DNA from: Massilia rhizosphaerae
GTDB taxonomy: Bacteria > Pseudomonadota > Gammaproteobacteria > Burkholderiales > Burkholderiaceae_D
Direction: 5' to 3'
NCBI RefSeq assembly: GCF_016093545.1
Contig: NZ_JADKYX010000026.1
Coordinates: forward strand, 1-64,000
DNA length: 64,000 bases
Part shown: positions 56,671 to 64,000 of the stretch, in pieces
Numbering within the stretch: position 1 is the stretch's first letter
Layout: each line of letters starts with the position of its first letter
The notes under the pieces: model-generated
Database searches by the model: none
What the model saw: the letters and a program-made list of their open reading frames with translations, nothing else
Told to the model about the DNA's origin: nothing
Translations under genes and position numbers: made by a program

Positions 56671-58014
56671 TCATTCGCGACTCTTGTCGAACGGGTTCTT
56701 GCCGCTCTTGAGCTCGATCCGCAACGGCGTGCCGATGAGGTCGAACGTATCGCGGAAATGCTTTTCCAGGTAACGCTTGTACGGTTCCGTGATGCCATCC
56801 AGCGCATTGCCGTGGATGACGATGATGGGCGGGTTCTGGCCGCCCTGGTGGGCGTAGCGCATTTTCGGACGTGTGCTGCCCTTGCGCTTCGGTTCCTGCT
56901 TCTCGACGGCTTCCTGCAGCGCGCGCGTCAGGCGCGGCGTCGACAGCTTCGCGGTCGCCGCGGCATATGCCGTGTCGATCGACTTCATCAGGTGGTTGAT
57001 GCCGGTACCCTTCAGCGCCGAGATGAACTTGGTCTCCGCGAAATCGAGGAAGTTCAGCTTGCGGTCGATGTCGTTCTTCACCTGGTCGCGCTGGTCGGAC
57101 GTCAGGCCGTCCCACTTGTTGACGGCGACGACGAGCGCGCGGCCCGTCTCCAGGATGAAGCCGGCGATGTGCGCGTCCTGCTCGGAGATGTCCTGCTGCG
57201 CGTCCAGCATCAGCACGACGACGTTCGCTTCCGAGATCGACTGCAGCGTCTTCACGACCGAGAATTTTTCGATGGCCTCGAACACCTTGCCGCGGCGGCG
57301 GATGCCGGCCGTGTCGATCAGCGTGTAGGCCTTGCCGCCCTTCTCGAACGGGACCTCGATCGAATCGCGCGTGGTGCCCGGCATGTCGAACGCGATCACG
57401 CGCTGCTCGCCGACCAAGGTGTTGATGAGGGTCGACTTGCCCACGTTCGGACGGCCCACGAGGGCGATCTTCACGCCGTGGTCGGCCGGCTCCAGCTCCT
57501 CGGCTTCCTCCGGACGCTGCTGCACGGCTTCGTCGATGGCCTCGTTGACGAGGTCCAGCACGCCATCGCCGTGGGCGGCGGAGATCACGTACGGGTCGCC
57601 CATGCCCAGCTCGTAGAACTCGGCGGTGACGGACGTGTACTTCATGCCCTCGCTCTTGTTCACGACGAGCATGACCTTGCGGCCGGACTTGCGCAGGAAG
57701 TCCGTGATGGTCTTGTCGTGCGGGGTGAGGCCCTGGCGGCCGTCGACGATGAACATCACGACGTCCGCCTCGGCGACGGCCTGGCGCGTCTGCAGCGCCA
57801 TTTCGTGCATGATGCCTTCCTTCGCGACCGGTTCGAAACCGCCGGTATCGATGACCAGGAACGGCCGTTCGCCCATGCGCCCTTCGCCGTAGTGGCGGTC
57901 GCGCGTCAGGCCGGGCAAGTCCGCCACCAGCGCGTCGCGCGAGCGGGTCATGCGATTGAATAAGGTCGACTTTCCGACGTTTGGACGACCTACGAGTGCG
58001 ATTACCGGCTTCAT
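56671..58014 (-). CDS. der: Ribosome-assembly GTPase Der (EngA)
   Basis: A 447-residue protein with two tandem G domains, essential for 50S assembly. Domain 1 has VALVGRPNVGKSTLFNRMT and VIDTGGFEP, domain 2 VALVGRPNVGKSTLINTL, LIDTAGIRRRGKV and AVNKWDGL, and a C-terminal KH-like domain follows with GQNPPIIVIHGNAL. All G motifs are intact. It reads in the same direction as bamB with a 7-base gap, the usual yfgM-bamB-der operon order. Confidence 0.97.
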   Translation of the reverse strand: MKPVIALVGRPNVGKSTLFNRMTRSRDALVADLPGLTRDRHYGEGRMGERPFLVIDTGGFEPVAKEGIMHEMALQTRQAVAEADVVMFIVDGRQGLTPHDKTITDFLRKSGRKVMLVVNKSEGMKYTSVTAEFYELGMGDPYVISAAHGDGVLDLVNEAIDEAVQQRPEEAEELEPADHGVKIALVGRPNVGKSTLINTLVGEQRVIAFDMPGTTRDSIEVPFEKGGKAYTLIDTAGIRRRGKVFEAIEKFSVVKTLQSISEANVVVLMLDAQQDISEQDAHIAGFILETGRALVVAVNKWDGLTSDQRDQVKNDIDRKLNFLDFAETKFISALKGTGINHLMKSIDTAYAAATAKLSTPRLTRALQEAVEKQEPKRKGSTRPKMRYAHQGGQNPPIIVIHGNALDGITEPYKRYLEKHFRDTFDLIGTPLRIELKSGKNPFDKSRE

Positions 58015-58021
58015 TGAATCT

Positions 58022-59176
58022 TTATTCGACCGCGATGGCGGTCACGGTTCCATTTTGTGTTTGAAAAATCAGGTTCGAACCGACGACCAGGGGCGTGGAT
58101 TCGATGGCGCTGCCGTCCGTCGCGGCGCGGGCCAGGAAGGCCCCGTCCTCGCGCGACAGGAAGTGCACGTAGCCCTCGTAGTCGCCGACGGCGACGGCGC
58201 GGCCGTACGACACCGGCGTGGACAGGCGGCGGTAGGCCAGCTTGTCGTTCTTCCATGCGCTGGTGCCGGTCTCGCGGTTGTACGCGTAGACGGCGCCCTT
58301 CTCGTCCGGGACGAAGACGAAGCGTTCGTCGGCGGCCACGCCCACCTCGGACGAGATGTCGCGGGTCCAGCGCGGGCTGCCCGTGGCGACGTCGAAGCAG
58401 CCGACGCGGCCCTGGTACGACACGGCGCACACGTCGTTGTCGACGATGACCGGCGTGCCCCCCATGTCGGTGACGCGCTCCAGTTCCGTCGCGCCGTGCG
58501 CCACGCCCACCTCGACCTCCCAGCGCGGCGCGCCGGTGGCGAGGATCAGCGACAGCAGCTTGCCGCCCGGCTGGGCGATCAGCACGTCCTTGTCGTGGAT
58601 GACCATGCCCGGCGCCAGGCGCAGCGTGAGCGCCGGCGCCGTGCGCTGCACGGTCCATTTCTTCTGGCCCGTCTTGGCGTCGTACCCGTTGATGCGGTTG
58701 TCGATGCTGCGCGCGACGACGATGCCCTGGCCCACCACCGGCGACGACAGGATCTCGGAGGACAGCTGGGTCTCCCACAGCTTCTTGCCGTCCATGTCGA
58801 ACGCGAGCAGCTTGCCCTTGGCGCCGCCCAGCACGATGACGGTGCCGTCCGTGCCGACGCCCGCCGTCAGGTCCGTGCCCGCCTTCGTGCGCCAGATCTG
58901 GCGCCCCGTGGCGGCTTCCGCGCGCACGATGGTGCCGTCGCCCCCGGCCGCGATGATGGTGTTGTCGGCGACGGCCGGCGAGAACATATAGGTCTCGGCC
59001 TTGCCGACTTCCAGCTTCCACGCCGTGCGCACGGCCATCGATCCTTTCAGGGCGACCAGCGGCGCGGGCAGGTTGCCTTTCGGCTTGGACGCGAACGGAT
59101 TGAGCGAATGCAGAGTGGAGCAGCCCGTCATCAGGGCGAACATACCGACACCAACGAGCTTCCGGGTAATACGCAT
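58022..59176 (-). CDS. bamB: Outer membrane assembly lipoprotein BamB
   Basis: A 384-residue eight-bladed beta-propeller with PQQ-like repeats. The signal ends in a lipobox (GMFALMTGC) and mature Cys anchors it in the outer membrane. Blades are recognisable from GKKLWETQL, GQKKWTVQR, GAPRWEVEV, GSPRWTRDI and similar tryptophan repeats. It helps BamA take in beta-barrel proteins. Start at 59176 (MRITRK); AAGAAG lies 6 bases before. The gene follows yfgM by 44 bases. Confidence 0.94.
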   Translation of the reverse strand: MRITRKLVGVGMFALMTGCSTLHSLNPFASKPKGNLPAPLVALKGSMAVRTAWKLEVGKAETYMFSPAVADNTIIAAGGDGTIVRAEAATGRQIWRTKAGTDLTAGVGTDGTVIVLGGAKGKLLAFDMDGKKLWETQLSSEILSSPVVGQGIVVARSIDNRINGYDAKTGQKKWTVQRTAPALTLRLAPGMVIHDKDVLIAQPGGKLLSLILATGAPRWEVEVGVAHGATELERVTDMGGTPVIVDNDVCAVSYQGRVGCFDVATGSPRWTRDISSEVGVAADERFVFVPDEKGAVYAYNRETGTSAWKNDKLAYRRLSTPVSYGRAVAVGDYEGYVHFLSREDGAFLARAATDGSAIESTPLVVGSNLIFQTQNGTVTAIAVE

Positions 59177-59220
59177 ATTCTTCTTACCTTGTTCTAGATA
59201 CACCATTCGGCGGGGTTGTG

Positions 59221-59871
59221 TTACGCAGCTGCCTTCGGCGCCGGCGCGCCGCCGATGGCATCCAGCTTGACCTGCACGACCTGGCGGCCCGGATGGTTCT
59301 TCTCCATCTTGTCGAGCGCGGCCTGGTAGGCGGCGCGGGCGTCCGCCAGCTTGTTCTGCGCGACGTAGACGTCGCCCTTGCGGTCCTGTACCTCGGCCGC
59401 GAACTGCGCCGGGAATTCGCCGTTCAGCAGCGCCAGCGCCTGGTCGTAGGCCTTCTCGTCGAGCAGCACGCCGGACAGGCGCAGCTTGGCGATGGCCTTG
59501 TACTCGTCGTCGCCATGGTCGATCGCCCATTGCAGCTGGGCCTTCGCGGTCTTCAGGTCGTTGGCGTCGAAGGCGGCCTTGGCGGCTGCCAGCGCGGCCA
59601 TCGGGCCGTAGGCGGTCGAGCCGAACTTGTCCTCGATGTCGCCCGTGATGCGCTGGGTCTTGGCCTTGTCGCCGGCCTGGATCGCCGCCGTCAGCCCGTC
59701 GTACAGGCCGGACGCTTCCGCGGCCTGCGTGCGCTGGTGCGAGTTCCAGAAATTGTAGGCGGCATAGCTGCCAAGCGCGATGATCAGCGCCCAGGTGATG
59801 AGGTTACCAAAGCGCTCCCAGAAGGCCTTGAAATTCGCTATCTGTTCCTGTTCTTCGAGATCGTATGCCAT
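59221..59871 (-). CDS. yfgM: YfgM-family tetratricopeptide membrane protein
   Basis: A 216-residue protein. It starts MAYDLEEQEQIANFKAFWER, a cytoplasmic segment, has one helix (LITWALIIALGSYAAYNFW) and a periplasmic TPR-like domain of helical hairpins (AALAAAKAAFDANDLKTAKA, LRLSGVLLDEKAYDQALALL). YfgM works with PpiD at the SecYEG exit and links to envelope stress. The place between hisS and bamB is conserved. Confidence 0.93.
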   Translation of the reverse strand: MAYDLEEQEQIANFKAFWERFGNLITWALIIALGSYAAYNFWNSHQRTQAAEASGLYDGLTAAIQAGDKAKTQRITGDIEDKFGSTAYGPMAALAAAKAAFDANDLKTAKAQLQWAIDHGDDEYKAIAKLRLSGVLLDEKAYDQALALLNGEFPAQFAAEVQDRKGDVYVAQNKLADARAAYQAALDKMEKNHPGRQVVQVKLDAIGGAPAPKAAA

Positions 59872-59909
59872 GGACGTCGGTCTTTGTGTTTTCGTTGATT
59901 AATCGGGAA

Positions 59910-61253
59910 TTAAGGATGGTAGTGCACGTGCTCGTGGTCGTGATCGTGGTCGTGACCGCCCACGATCTGGTCGACGATGAAGTCGACGGCTTCGTCGAAC
60001 GGCACGCTGGTCTGCTGCTGGCCTTCCGCCTCGCGCAGCGATTTCACGGCCACGACGCCGCCGGCCACTTCGTCCGCGCCGATGATCACGGCGAACGCGG
60101 CGCCGGAACCGTCGGCCTTCTTCATCTGGCTCTTGAAGCTGCCCGCGCCCGCCGGCGTGGCGCAGTGCAGGACGGCGTCCAGGCCCGCGTCGCGCAGGCG
60201 CTCGCCGAGGATGAATGCCTTCATCTGGGCGTCCTCGCCCTGGTGCACGAGGTAGACGTCGCATTGGGCCGGCTCGGCCGGTTCGCCCTGCGCCTTCATC
60301 AGTTCGATCAGGCGCTCGATGCCCATCGCGAAGCCGATGCCCGGCGTCGGCTTGCCGCCGAAGGTCTCGATCAGCGGATCGTAGCGGCCGCCCGCGCAGA
60401 CGGTGCCCTGCGCGCCCAGCAGGTCGGTGACCCACTCGAACACGGTGCGGTTGTAGTAATCGAGGCCGCGCACGAGGCGCGGGTTCACCGTGTACTGGAC
60501 GTTGTTCGCATCGAGGATCTGCTTGAGGCCCTCGAAGTGCGCGAGCGATTCGCCGCCCAGGTAGTCGAGCAGCTTCGGCGCCGCGTTGACGAGGTCCTGC
60601 ATCGCCGGGTTCTTGGTGTCCAGGATGCGCAGCGGGTTCGCGTGCAGGCGGCGCTTGGCTTCCGCGTCCAGGACGTCGATGTTCGCCTCGAAATAGGCGA
60701 TCAGGTCGGCGCGGTGGCGCTGGCGCTCCTCGGCGTTGCCGATCGAGTTCAGTTCCAGGCGGATGTTATCGAGACCCAGGTCGTCCCACAGGCGGCGGCA
60801 CAGCATGATCAGTTCCGCGTCGATGTCCGGGCCGGAGAAGCCGATCGCTTCCGCGCCGAACTGGAAGAACTGACGGTAGCGGCCGCGCTGCGGACGCTCG
60901 TGGCGGAACATCGGGCCCTTGTACCACAGGCGCTTCGGGCCGTCGTAGGCGAGATTGTGCTCGATGACGGCGCGCACGACGCCCGCCGTGCCTTCCGGAC
61001 GCAGGGTCAGCTGGTCGCCGTTCATCGAATCGGTGAAGGAATACATCTCCTTCTCGACGATGTCGGTGACGGCGCCGATGGCGCGCGCGAACAGGCCCGT
61101 TTCCTCGACGATGGGGGTGACGATCTTCTGGTAGCCGTAGCTCTTGAGCACGGATTCCGCGGTGTTTTCGAACAGTTCCCACAGCGGCGCGTCGGCCGGG
61201 AGGATGTCGTTCATGCCTTTGATGGCGACGATTTTCTCTTTTTTCTCGGACAT
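59910..61253 (-). CDS. hisS: Histidyl-tRNA synthetase with histidine-rich C-terminal tail
   Basis: A 447-residue class II synthetase. Motif 1 region is AIKGMNDILPADAPLWELFE, motif 2 GPMFRHERPQRGRYRQFFQF and motif 3 GFAMGIERLIELM, with the His-specific VRGLDYYNRTVFE. The C-terminal anticodon domain ends at about residue 430, then a GGHDHDHDHEHVHYHP tail adds about 16 residues with many His/Asp. The tail is not part of normal HisRS and may bind metal. Encoded by the alternating GTG-GTC-like run at 59912-59960. The start at 61253 (MSEKKEK) was chosen over an extension to 61295. Confidence 0.96.
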   Translation of the reverse strand: MSEKKEKIVAIKGMNDILPADAPLWELFENTAESVLKSYGYQKIVTPIVEETGLFARAIGAVTDIVEKEMYSFTDSMNGDQLTLRPEGTAGVVRAVIEHNLAYDGPKRLWYKGPMFRHERPQRGRYRQFFQFGAEAIGFSGPDIDAELIMLCRRLWDDLGLDNIRLELNSIGNAEERQRHRADLIAYFEANIDVLDAEAKRRLHANPLRILDTKNPAMQDLVNAAPKLLDYLGGESLAHFEGLKQILDANNVQYTVNPRLVRGLDYYNRTVFEWVTDLLGAQGTVCAGGRYDPLIETFGGKPTPGIGFAMGIERLIELMKAQGEPAEPAQCDVYLVHQGEDAQMKAFILGERLRDAGLDAVLHCATPAGAGSFKSQMKKADGSGAAFAVIIGADEVAGGVVAVKSLREAEGQQQTSVPFDEAVDFIVDQIVGGHDHDHDHEHVHYHP

Positions 61254-61275
61254 ATTGTTTGCTCTTGCTACGCAT

Positions 61276-61358
61276 GGTGGGCGCGGAGCGCCCACCCTAC
61301 ATTATTGGTGGCATCGACGGAATTGCTATTGCCGTAGGGTGGGCACCCCGTGCCCACC
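61276..61358. repeat. Two REP-like palindromes between hisS and ispG
   Basis: Units at 61276-61300 and 61334-61358 are opposed. The first has GCGCGGAGCG at its centre and the second ACCCCGTG, showing loop variation. They occupy most of the 112-base gap. Confidence 0.85.
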
Positions 61359-61365
61359 AACGTCG

Positions 61366-62646
61366 TCACGACACCGCGGCCTCGCGGCTGTAATTCTTCT
61401 GTACGTATTCGAGCACGATCGTCTTGAACTCATCCACGATCCGCTCGCCCCGCAGTGTAGCGACCTTTTGCCCATCCACAAAGACCGGCGCCGCCGGCGA
61501 CTCGCCCGTGCCCGGCAGCGAGATGCCGATGTTCGCGTGCTTCGACTCGCCCGGACCGTTCACGATGCAGCCCATCACGGCCACGTTCATCGCTTCCACG
61601 CCCGGATACGTCTTCTTCCACTCCGGCATCTGCTCGCGCAGGAAAGTCTGGATATTGTCCGCGAGTTCCTGGAACACGGTCGACGTCGTGCGCCCGCAGC
61701 CCGGGCATGCGATCACCATCGGCGTGAACTTGCGCAGGCCCATCGTCTGCAGGATTTCCTGGCCGACGACCACTTCCTTCGTGCGGTCGCCGCCCGGTTC
61801 CGGCGTCAGCGAGATGCGGATCGTGTCGCCGATGCCTTCCTGCAGCAGCACCGACAACGCCGCGGTCGACGCGACGATACCCTTGCTGCCCATGCCCGCT
61901 TCCGTCAGGCCCAGATGCAGCGCATAGTCGCAGCGCTTGCCCAGTTCGCGGTAGACGGCGATCAGGTCCTGCACGCCGGACACCTTGCACGACAGGACGA
62001 TCTGCTCGCGCCGCATACCTAGCTCCTCGGCGCGCTGCGCGTTCTCGATCGCCGACGTGATCAAGGCTTCGTACATGACGGACTGCGCGCTCCACGGCTG
62101 GGCGCGCGCGGCGTTCTCGTCCATGATGCGCGCCAGCAGCGCCTGGTCCAGGCTGCCCCAGTTGACGCCGATGCGCACCGGCTTGTCGTACTTGATCGCG
62201 GTTTCGATCATCTGGGCGAACTGGGTGTCGCGCTTGGCGCCCTGCCCCACGTTGCCCGGGTTGATGCGGTATTTCGACAGCGCCTGCGCGCACTCCGGAT
62301 AATCGCGCAGCAGCAGGTGGCCGTTGTAGTGGAAGTCGCCGACGAGCGGGACGTCGACGTCCATCTTGTCGAGCTGTTCGCGGATGGCGGGCACGGCGGC
62401 GGCCGCTTCCGGCGTGTTCACGGTAATGCGCACGATCTCGGAGCCGGCGCGCGCCAGTTCCTTGATCTGGATCGCGGTGCCGATCACGTCGGCCGTGTCG
62501 GTGTTCGTCATCGACTGCACGACGACGGGGGCGTCGCCGCCGACCATCACCTTGCGCGCGCCGTGCTGCACGAGCACGCCGCGGCTGGCACGGCGCGGCA
62601 GCGGGCCGGATGGGATCGGCTCGGTGGCGTTGTTCGAAAAAGTCAT
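61366..62646 (-). CDS. ispG: 4-hydroxy-3-methylbut-2-enyl diphosphate synthase (IspG/GcpE)
   Basis: A 426-residue [4Fe-4S] enzyme of the MEP isoprenoid pathway; it reduces MEcPP to HMBPP. The TIM-barrel part has VVVQSMTNTDTADVIG and the substrate loop PGNVGQGAKR, and the cluster Cys are in ACPGCGRTTSTVF and MGCIVNGPGESKHANIGISL. Length is normal. The start at 62646 was chosen over an extension to 62721. It lies 16 bases from rodZ in the same direction, part of the usual pilF-rodZ-ispG-hisS run. Confidence 0.97.
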   Translation of the reverse strand: MTFSNNATEPIPSGPLPRRASRGVLVQHGARKVMVGGDAPVVVQSMTNTDTADVIGTAIQIKELARAGSEIVRITVNTPEAAAAVPAIREQLDKMDVDVPLVGDFHYNGHLLLRDYPECAQALSKYRINPGNVGQGAKRDTQFAQMIETAIKYDKPVRIGVNWGSLDQALLARIMDENAARAQPWSAQSVMYEALITSAIENAQRAEELGMRREQIVLSCKVSGVQDLIAVYRELGKRCDYALHLGLTEAGMGSKGIVASTAALSVLLQEGIGDTIRISLTPEPGGDRTKEVVVGQEILQTMGLRKFTPMVIACPGCGRTTSTVFQELADNIQTFLREQMPEWKKTYPGVEAMNVAVMGCIVNGPGESKHANIGISLPGTGESPAAPVFVDGQKVATLRGERIVDEFKTIVLEYVQKNYSREAAVS

Positions 62647-62662
62647 CTCTGTTCGTTCCGTG

Positions 62663-63673
62663 TTATTGCAGATTGACGCGGGACAGCGTCTTGCCGGGCA
62701 CCGAAGGCAGCGCGACGGCATTGCCGCGCAACGTCGCCGTGACGCCGGCCGGATTGCCGACGACCATGCGCACGGGCTGGTCGACGTTGACGGTCTCCGT
62801 GCTGCCGGCCTTGACGAGGCGCGACAGCAGCGGCGCGCCGCCCTTGGCCGGCCGTACTTCGATCCACGAATCCTCGCGCACGTTCAAGACGAGTGCGTTG
62901 GCGCCCGCGGCGGCCGGGGCCGCGGCCGGGGTCTGCGTGGAGGGCGGCGTCGCGGCCGGCGCGGGAACGGCCGCGGGCGGTGCGCCGGTCGCGGTCGTGC
63001 CCGGCACATTGACGACGGCGCCCGGCGCCGCATTGGTCGCGGGCGCGGGGGCCGGCGCGGACGCGGCGGCGCTCGGGCCCGGCACGGAGATCAGCGGCAC
63101 GGACGGATTCTGCAGGGGCTCGACGGCGCTGCCGTTGACGGCCGCCTCGGTCGCGGTGCCGGGCGCGGCAGGTGTCGCGACGCCGTTGCCGGCCGTCTCG
63201 GCATGCTGGCCGACCGGCACGAGACCGAAGTGCCACGCCGCCGCGGCCGCGACGACGACCACGACGGCACCGGCGATCCAGCCCAGCGGCAGGCTCGAGC
63301 GCTTGCCGTGGCTGGGGAACTTGGATTCGGAGAACGAAGCCGGCGTCGGGCGGCGATTCGCCGTGGCCGCGCTCGTGTCGGCCGGGGGCGGGCTCTCCAT
63401 CGCGATCTGGGCCACCAGCGGCGCCGGATCGATCTTCACCAGCTTGGCGTAGGCCCGCACGAAGCCGCGGGTCACGGCGGGACTGGGCAGCGAGGCGTAA
63501 TCGCCCGCCTCCAGTGCGATGACCTGGCGCACGGCCAGTTTCAACTGGTCGGCCACCTGTTCGACGGACCATCCCAGCGCCTCGCGCTGTGCGGCCAGGG
63601 CCTGGCCGGGGACGCCACGCGCCGGCGGCGGGTTGTCGGGCGTCGACGGCTGATCTGCACGCTCGGAACTCAT
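62663..63673 (-). CDS. rodZ: Cell-shape protein RodZ-like (HTH, TM helix, DUF4115)
   Basis: A 336-residue protein. N-terminal XRE-like helix-turn-helix: ALAAQREALGWSVEQVADQL, VRQVIALEAGDYASLPS, FVRAYAKLVKIDP, which in RodZ binds MreB. A single helix (LPLGWIAGAVVVVVAAAAAW) is followed by a long Ala/Pro/Thr-rich periplasmic linker (about residues 175-265) and a C-terminal DUF4115 strand domain (LVLNVREDSWIEVRPAKGG). Start at 63673 (MSSERAD). The linker is unusually low in complexity. RodZ couples MreB to peptidoglycan synthesis. Confidence 0.92.
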   Translation of the reverse strand: MSSERADQPSTPDNPPPARGVPGQALAAQREALGWSVEQVADQLKLAVRQVIALEAGDYASLPSPAVTRGFVRAYAKLVKIDPAPLVAQIAMESPPPADTSAATANRRPTPASFSESKFPSHGKRSSLPLGWIAGAVVVVVAAAAAWHFGLVPVGQHAETAGNGVATPAAPGTATEAAVNGSAVEPLQNPSVPLISVPGPSAAASAPAPAPATNAAPGAVVNVPGTTATGAPPAAVPAPAATPPSTQTPAAAPAAAGANALVLNVREDSWIEVRPAKGGAPLLSRLVKAGSTETVNVDQPVRMVVGNPAGVTATLRGNAVALPSVPGKTLSRVNLQ

Positions 63674-63683
63674 TGTCGTTGTC

Positions 63684-64000
63684 TCACTCACTAAATGCAC
63701 CGCGCTCGAAGGCCGCGTATTCGGCCGAACCGGGGAAGCGCTTGCGCAACTGCGCCGCCAGCGAAGCTTCCATGGCCCGGTCGCCGAGCTTGCGCTTGAC
63801 CCGGATGGCCAGCCACAGCACGTCGGCCGACAGCGTGTCGAGCTTCGCTGTCTCCGTCAGGCGGTTAATGAAAAACCCGGCGCGGGTATAATCGCGCCGC
63901 TCGAAATACACCCGCGCCAGGCCGGCATTCGTCGCCACCAGCTCGGGATCGTAACGCAGCGCATCGAGCAGATAGCGCTCGGCCGCGTCGACATTCTTCA
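63684..64000 (-). CDS. pilF: Type IV pilus biogenesis protein PilF/PilW, C-terminal part (cut by window end)
   Basis: The last about 105 residues of a TPR lipoprotein that helps the PilQ secretin assemble. TPR helices are seen in AERYLLDALRYDPELVATNA, LARVYFERRDYTRAGFFINR and SADVLWLAIRVKRKLGD, ending AAFERGAFSE. The frame continues past the right edge. Its stop is 10 bases from the rodZ start, as in other betaproteobacteria. Confidence 0.85.
   Translation of the reverse strand, partial: KNVDAAERYLLDALRYDPELVATNAGLARVYFERRDYTRAGFFINRLTETAKLDTLSADVLWLAIRVKRKLGDRAMEASLAAQLRKRFPGSAEYAAFERGAFSE

Overview
The window is high-GC bacterial chromosome. Its core gene order points to a betaproteobacterium of the family Oxalobacteraceae (Massilia, Telluria or Duganella type). 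The right end, read on the minus strand, carries pilF-rodZ-ispG-hisS-yfgM-bamB-der, then hfq-hflX-hflK-hflC, then hisZ-purA and a phosphoribosyltransferase, which is the usual betaproteobacterial arrangement. A PEP-CTERM protein, a bacteriophytochrome, many hybrid histidine kinases and a family of dispersed GTAGGGTGGGC palindromes fit the same group. The assignment rests on gene order and protein character; no database search was run.

Left third (1-18.5 kb). The window opens with the 3' end of an IS110-type transposase and a hybrid PAS histidine kinase. A beta-barrel outer membrane protein and a hypothetical gene follow. Next is an operon for a SnoaL-like protein, an alpha/beta hydrolase and an XRE regulator, with a candidate operator upstream. 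A photoreceptor module comes next: bacteriophytochrome, Rcp1-type response regulator and a convergent hybrid kinase. A type VI secretion remnant (frameshifted hcp) is followed by two intact genes that look like a small glycine-rich effector and a 57-residue two-helix membrane protein, a candidate immunity protein. Tartrate/isopropylmalate-type dehydrogenase, MFS transporter, an acyl-CoA-dehydrogenase-like flavoprotein between two identical tRNA-Asn genes, and purT complete this part.

Island 1 (about 19.3-26.4 kb) has lower GC. It starts at a truncated fibronectin-III/carbohydrate-binding gene and holds a type III restriction-modification pair (mod and res with ATGA overlap), a HEPN-motif protein and an integrase remnant lying against a third tRNA-Asn copy; a fourth copy follows immediately.

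Middle (26.6-44.3 kb): aromatic aminotransferase, uvrB with a terminator, a broken DUF6714-like gene, a serine hydrolase, an LprI-like protein, a hemerythrin protein with a strong NsrR-type palindrome upstream, a divergent LysR/aldo-keto reductase pair, a sedolisin (TTG start) with a PEP-CTERM protein, a membrane hybrid kinase, an AraC regulator with a glycosyltransferase, an FKBP lipoprotein and a MarC protein.

Island 2 (44.6-49.2 kb) is a compact AT-rich four-gene operon inserted among housekeeping genes: a Ser/Thr kinase, a short UvrD-like ATPase, a 460-residue protein I cannot place, and a small protein with ADP-ribosyltransferase-like motifs. I could not match this combination to a named defence system and regard it as the best candidate for an undescribed system in the window.

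Right third (49.3-64 kb) is conserved core: purine and histidine metabolism, RNA chaperone Hfq, HflX/K/C, outer membrane assembly (BamB), ribosome assembly (Der), HisRS with an unusual histidine-rich tail, isoprenoid synthesis (IspG), cell shape (RodZ) and type IV pili (PilF), with palindromic repeat pairs in three gaps.
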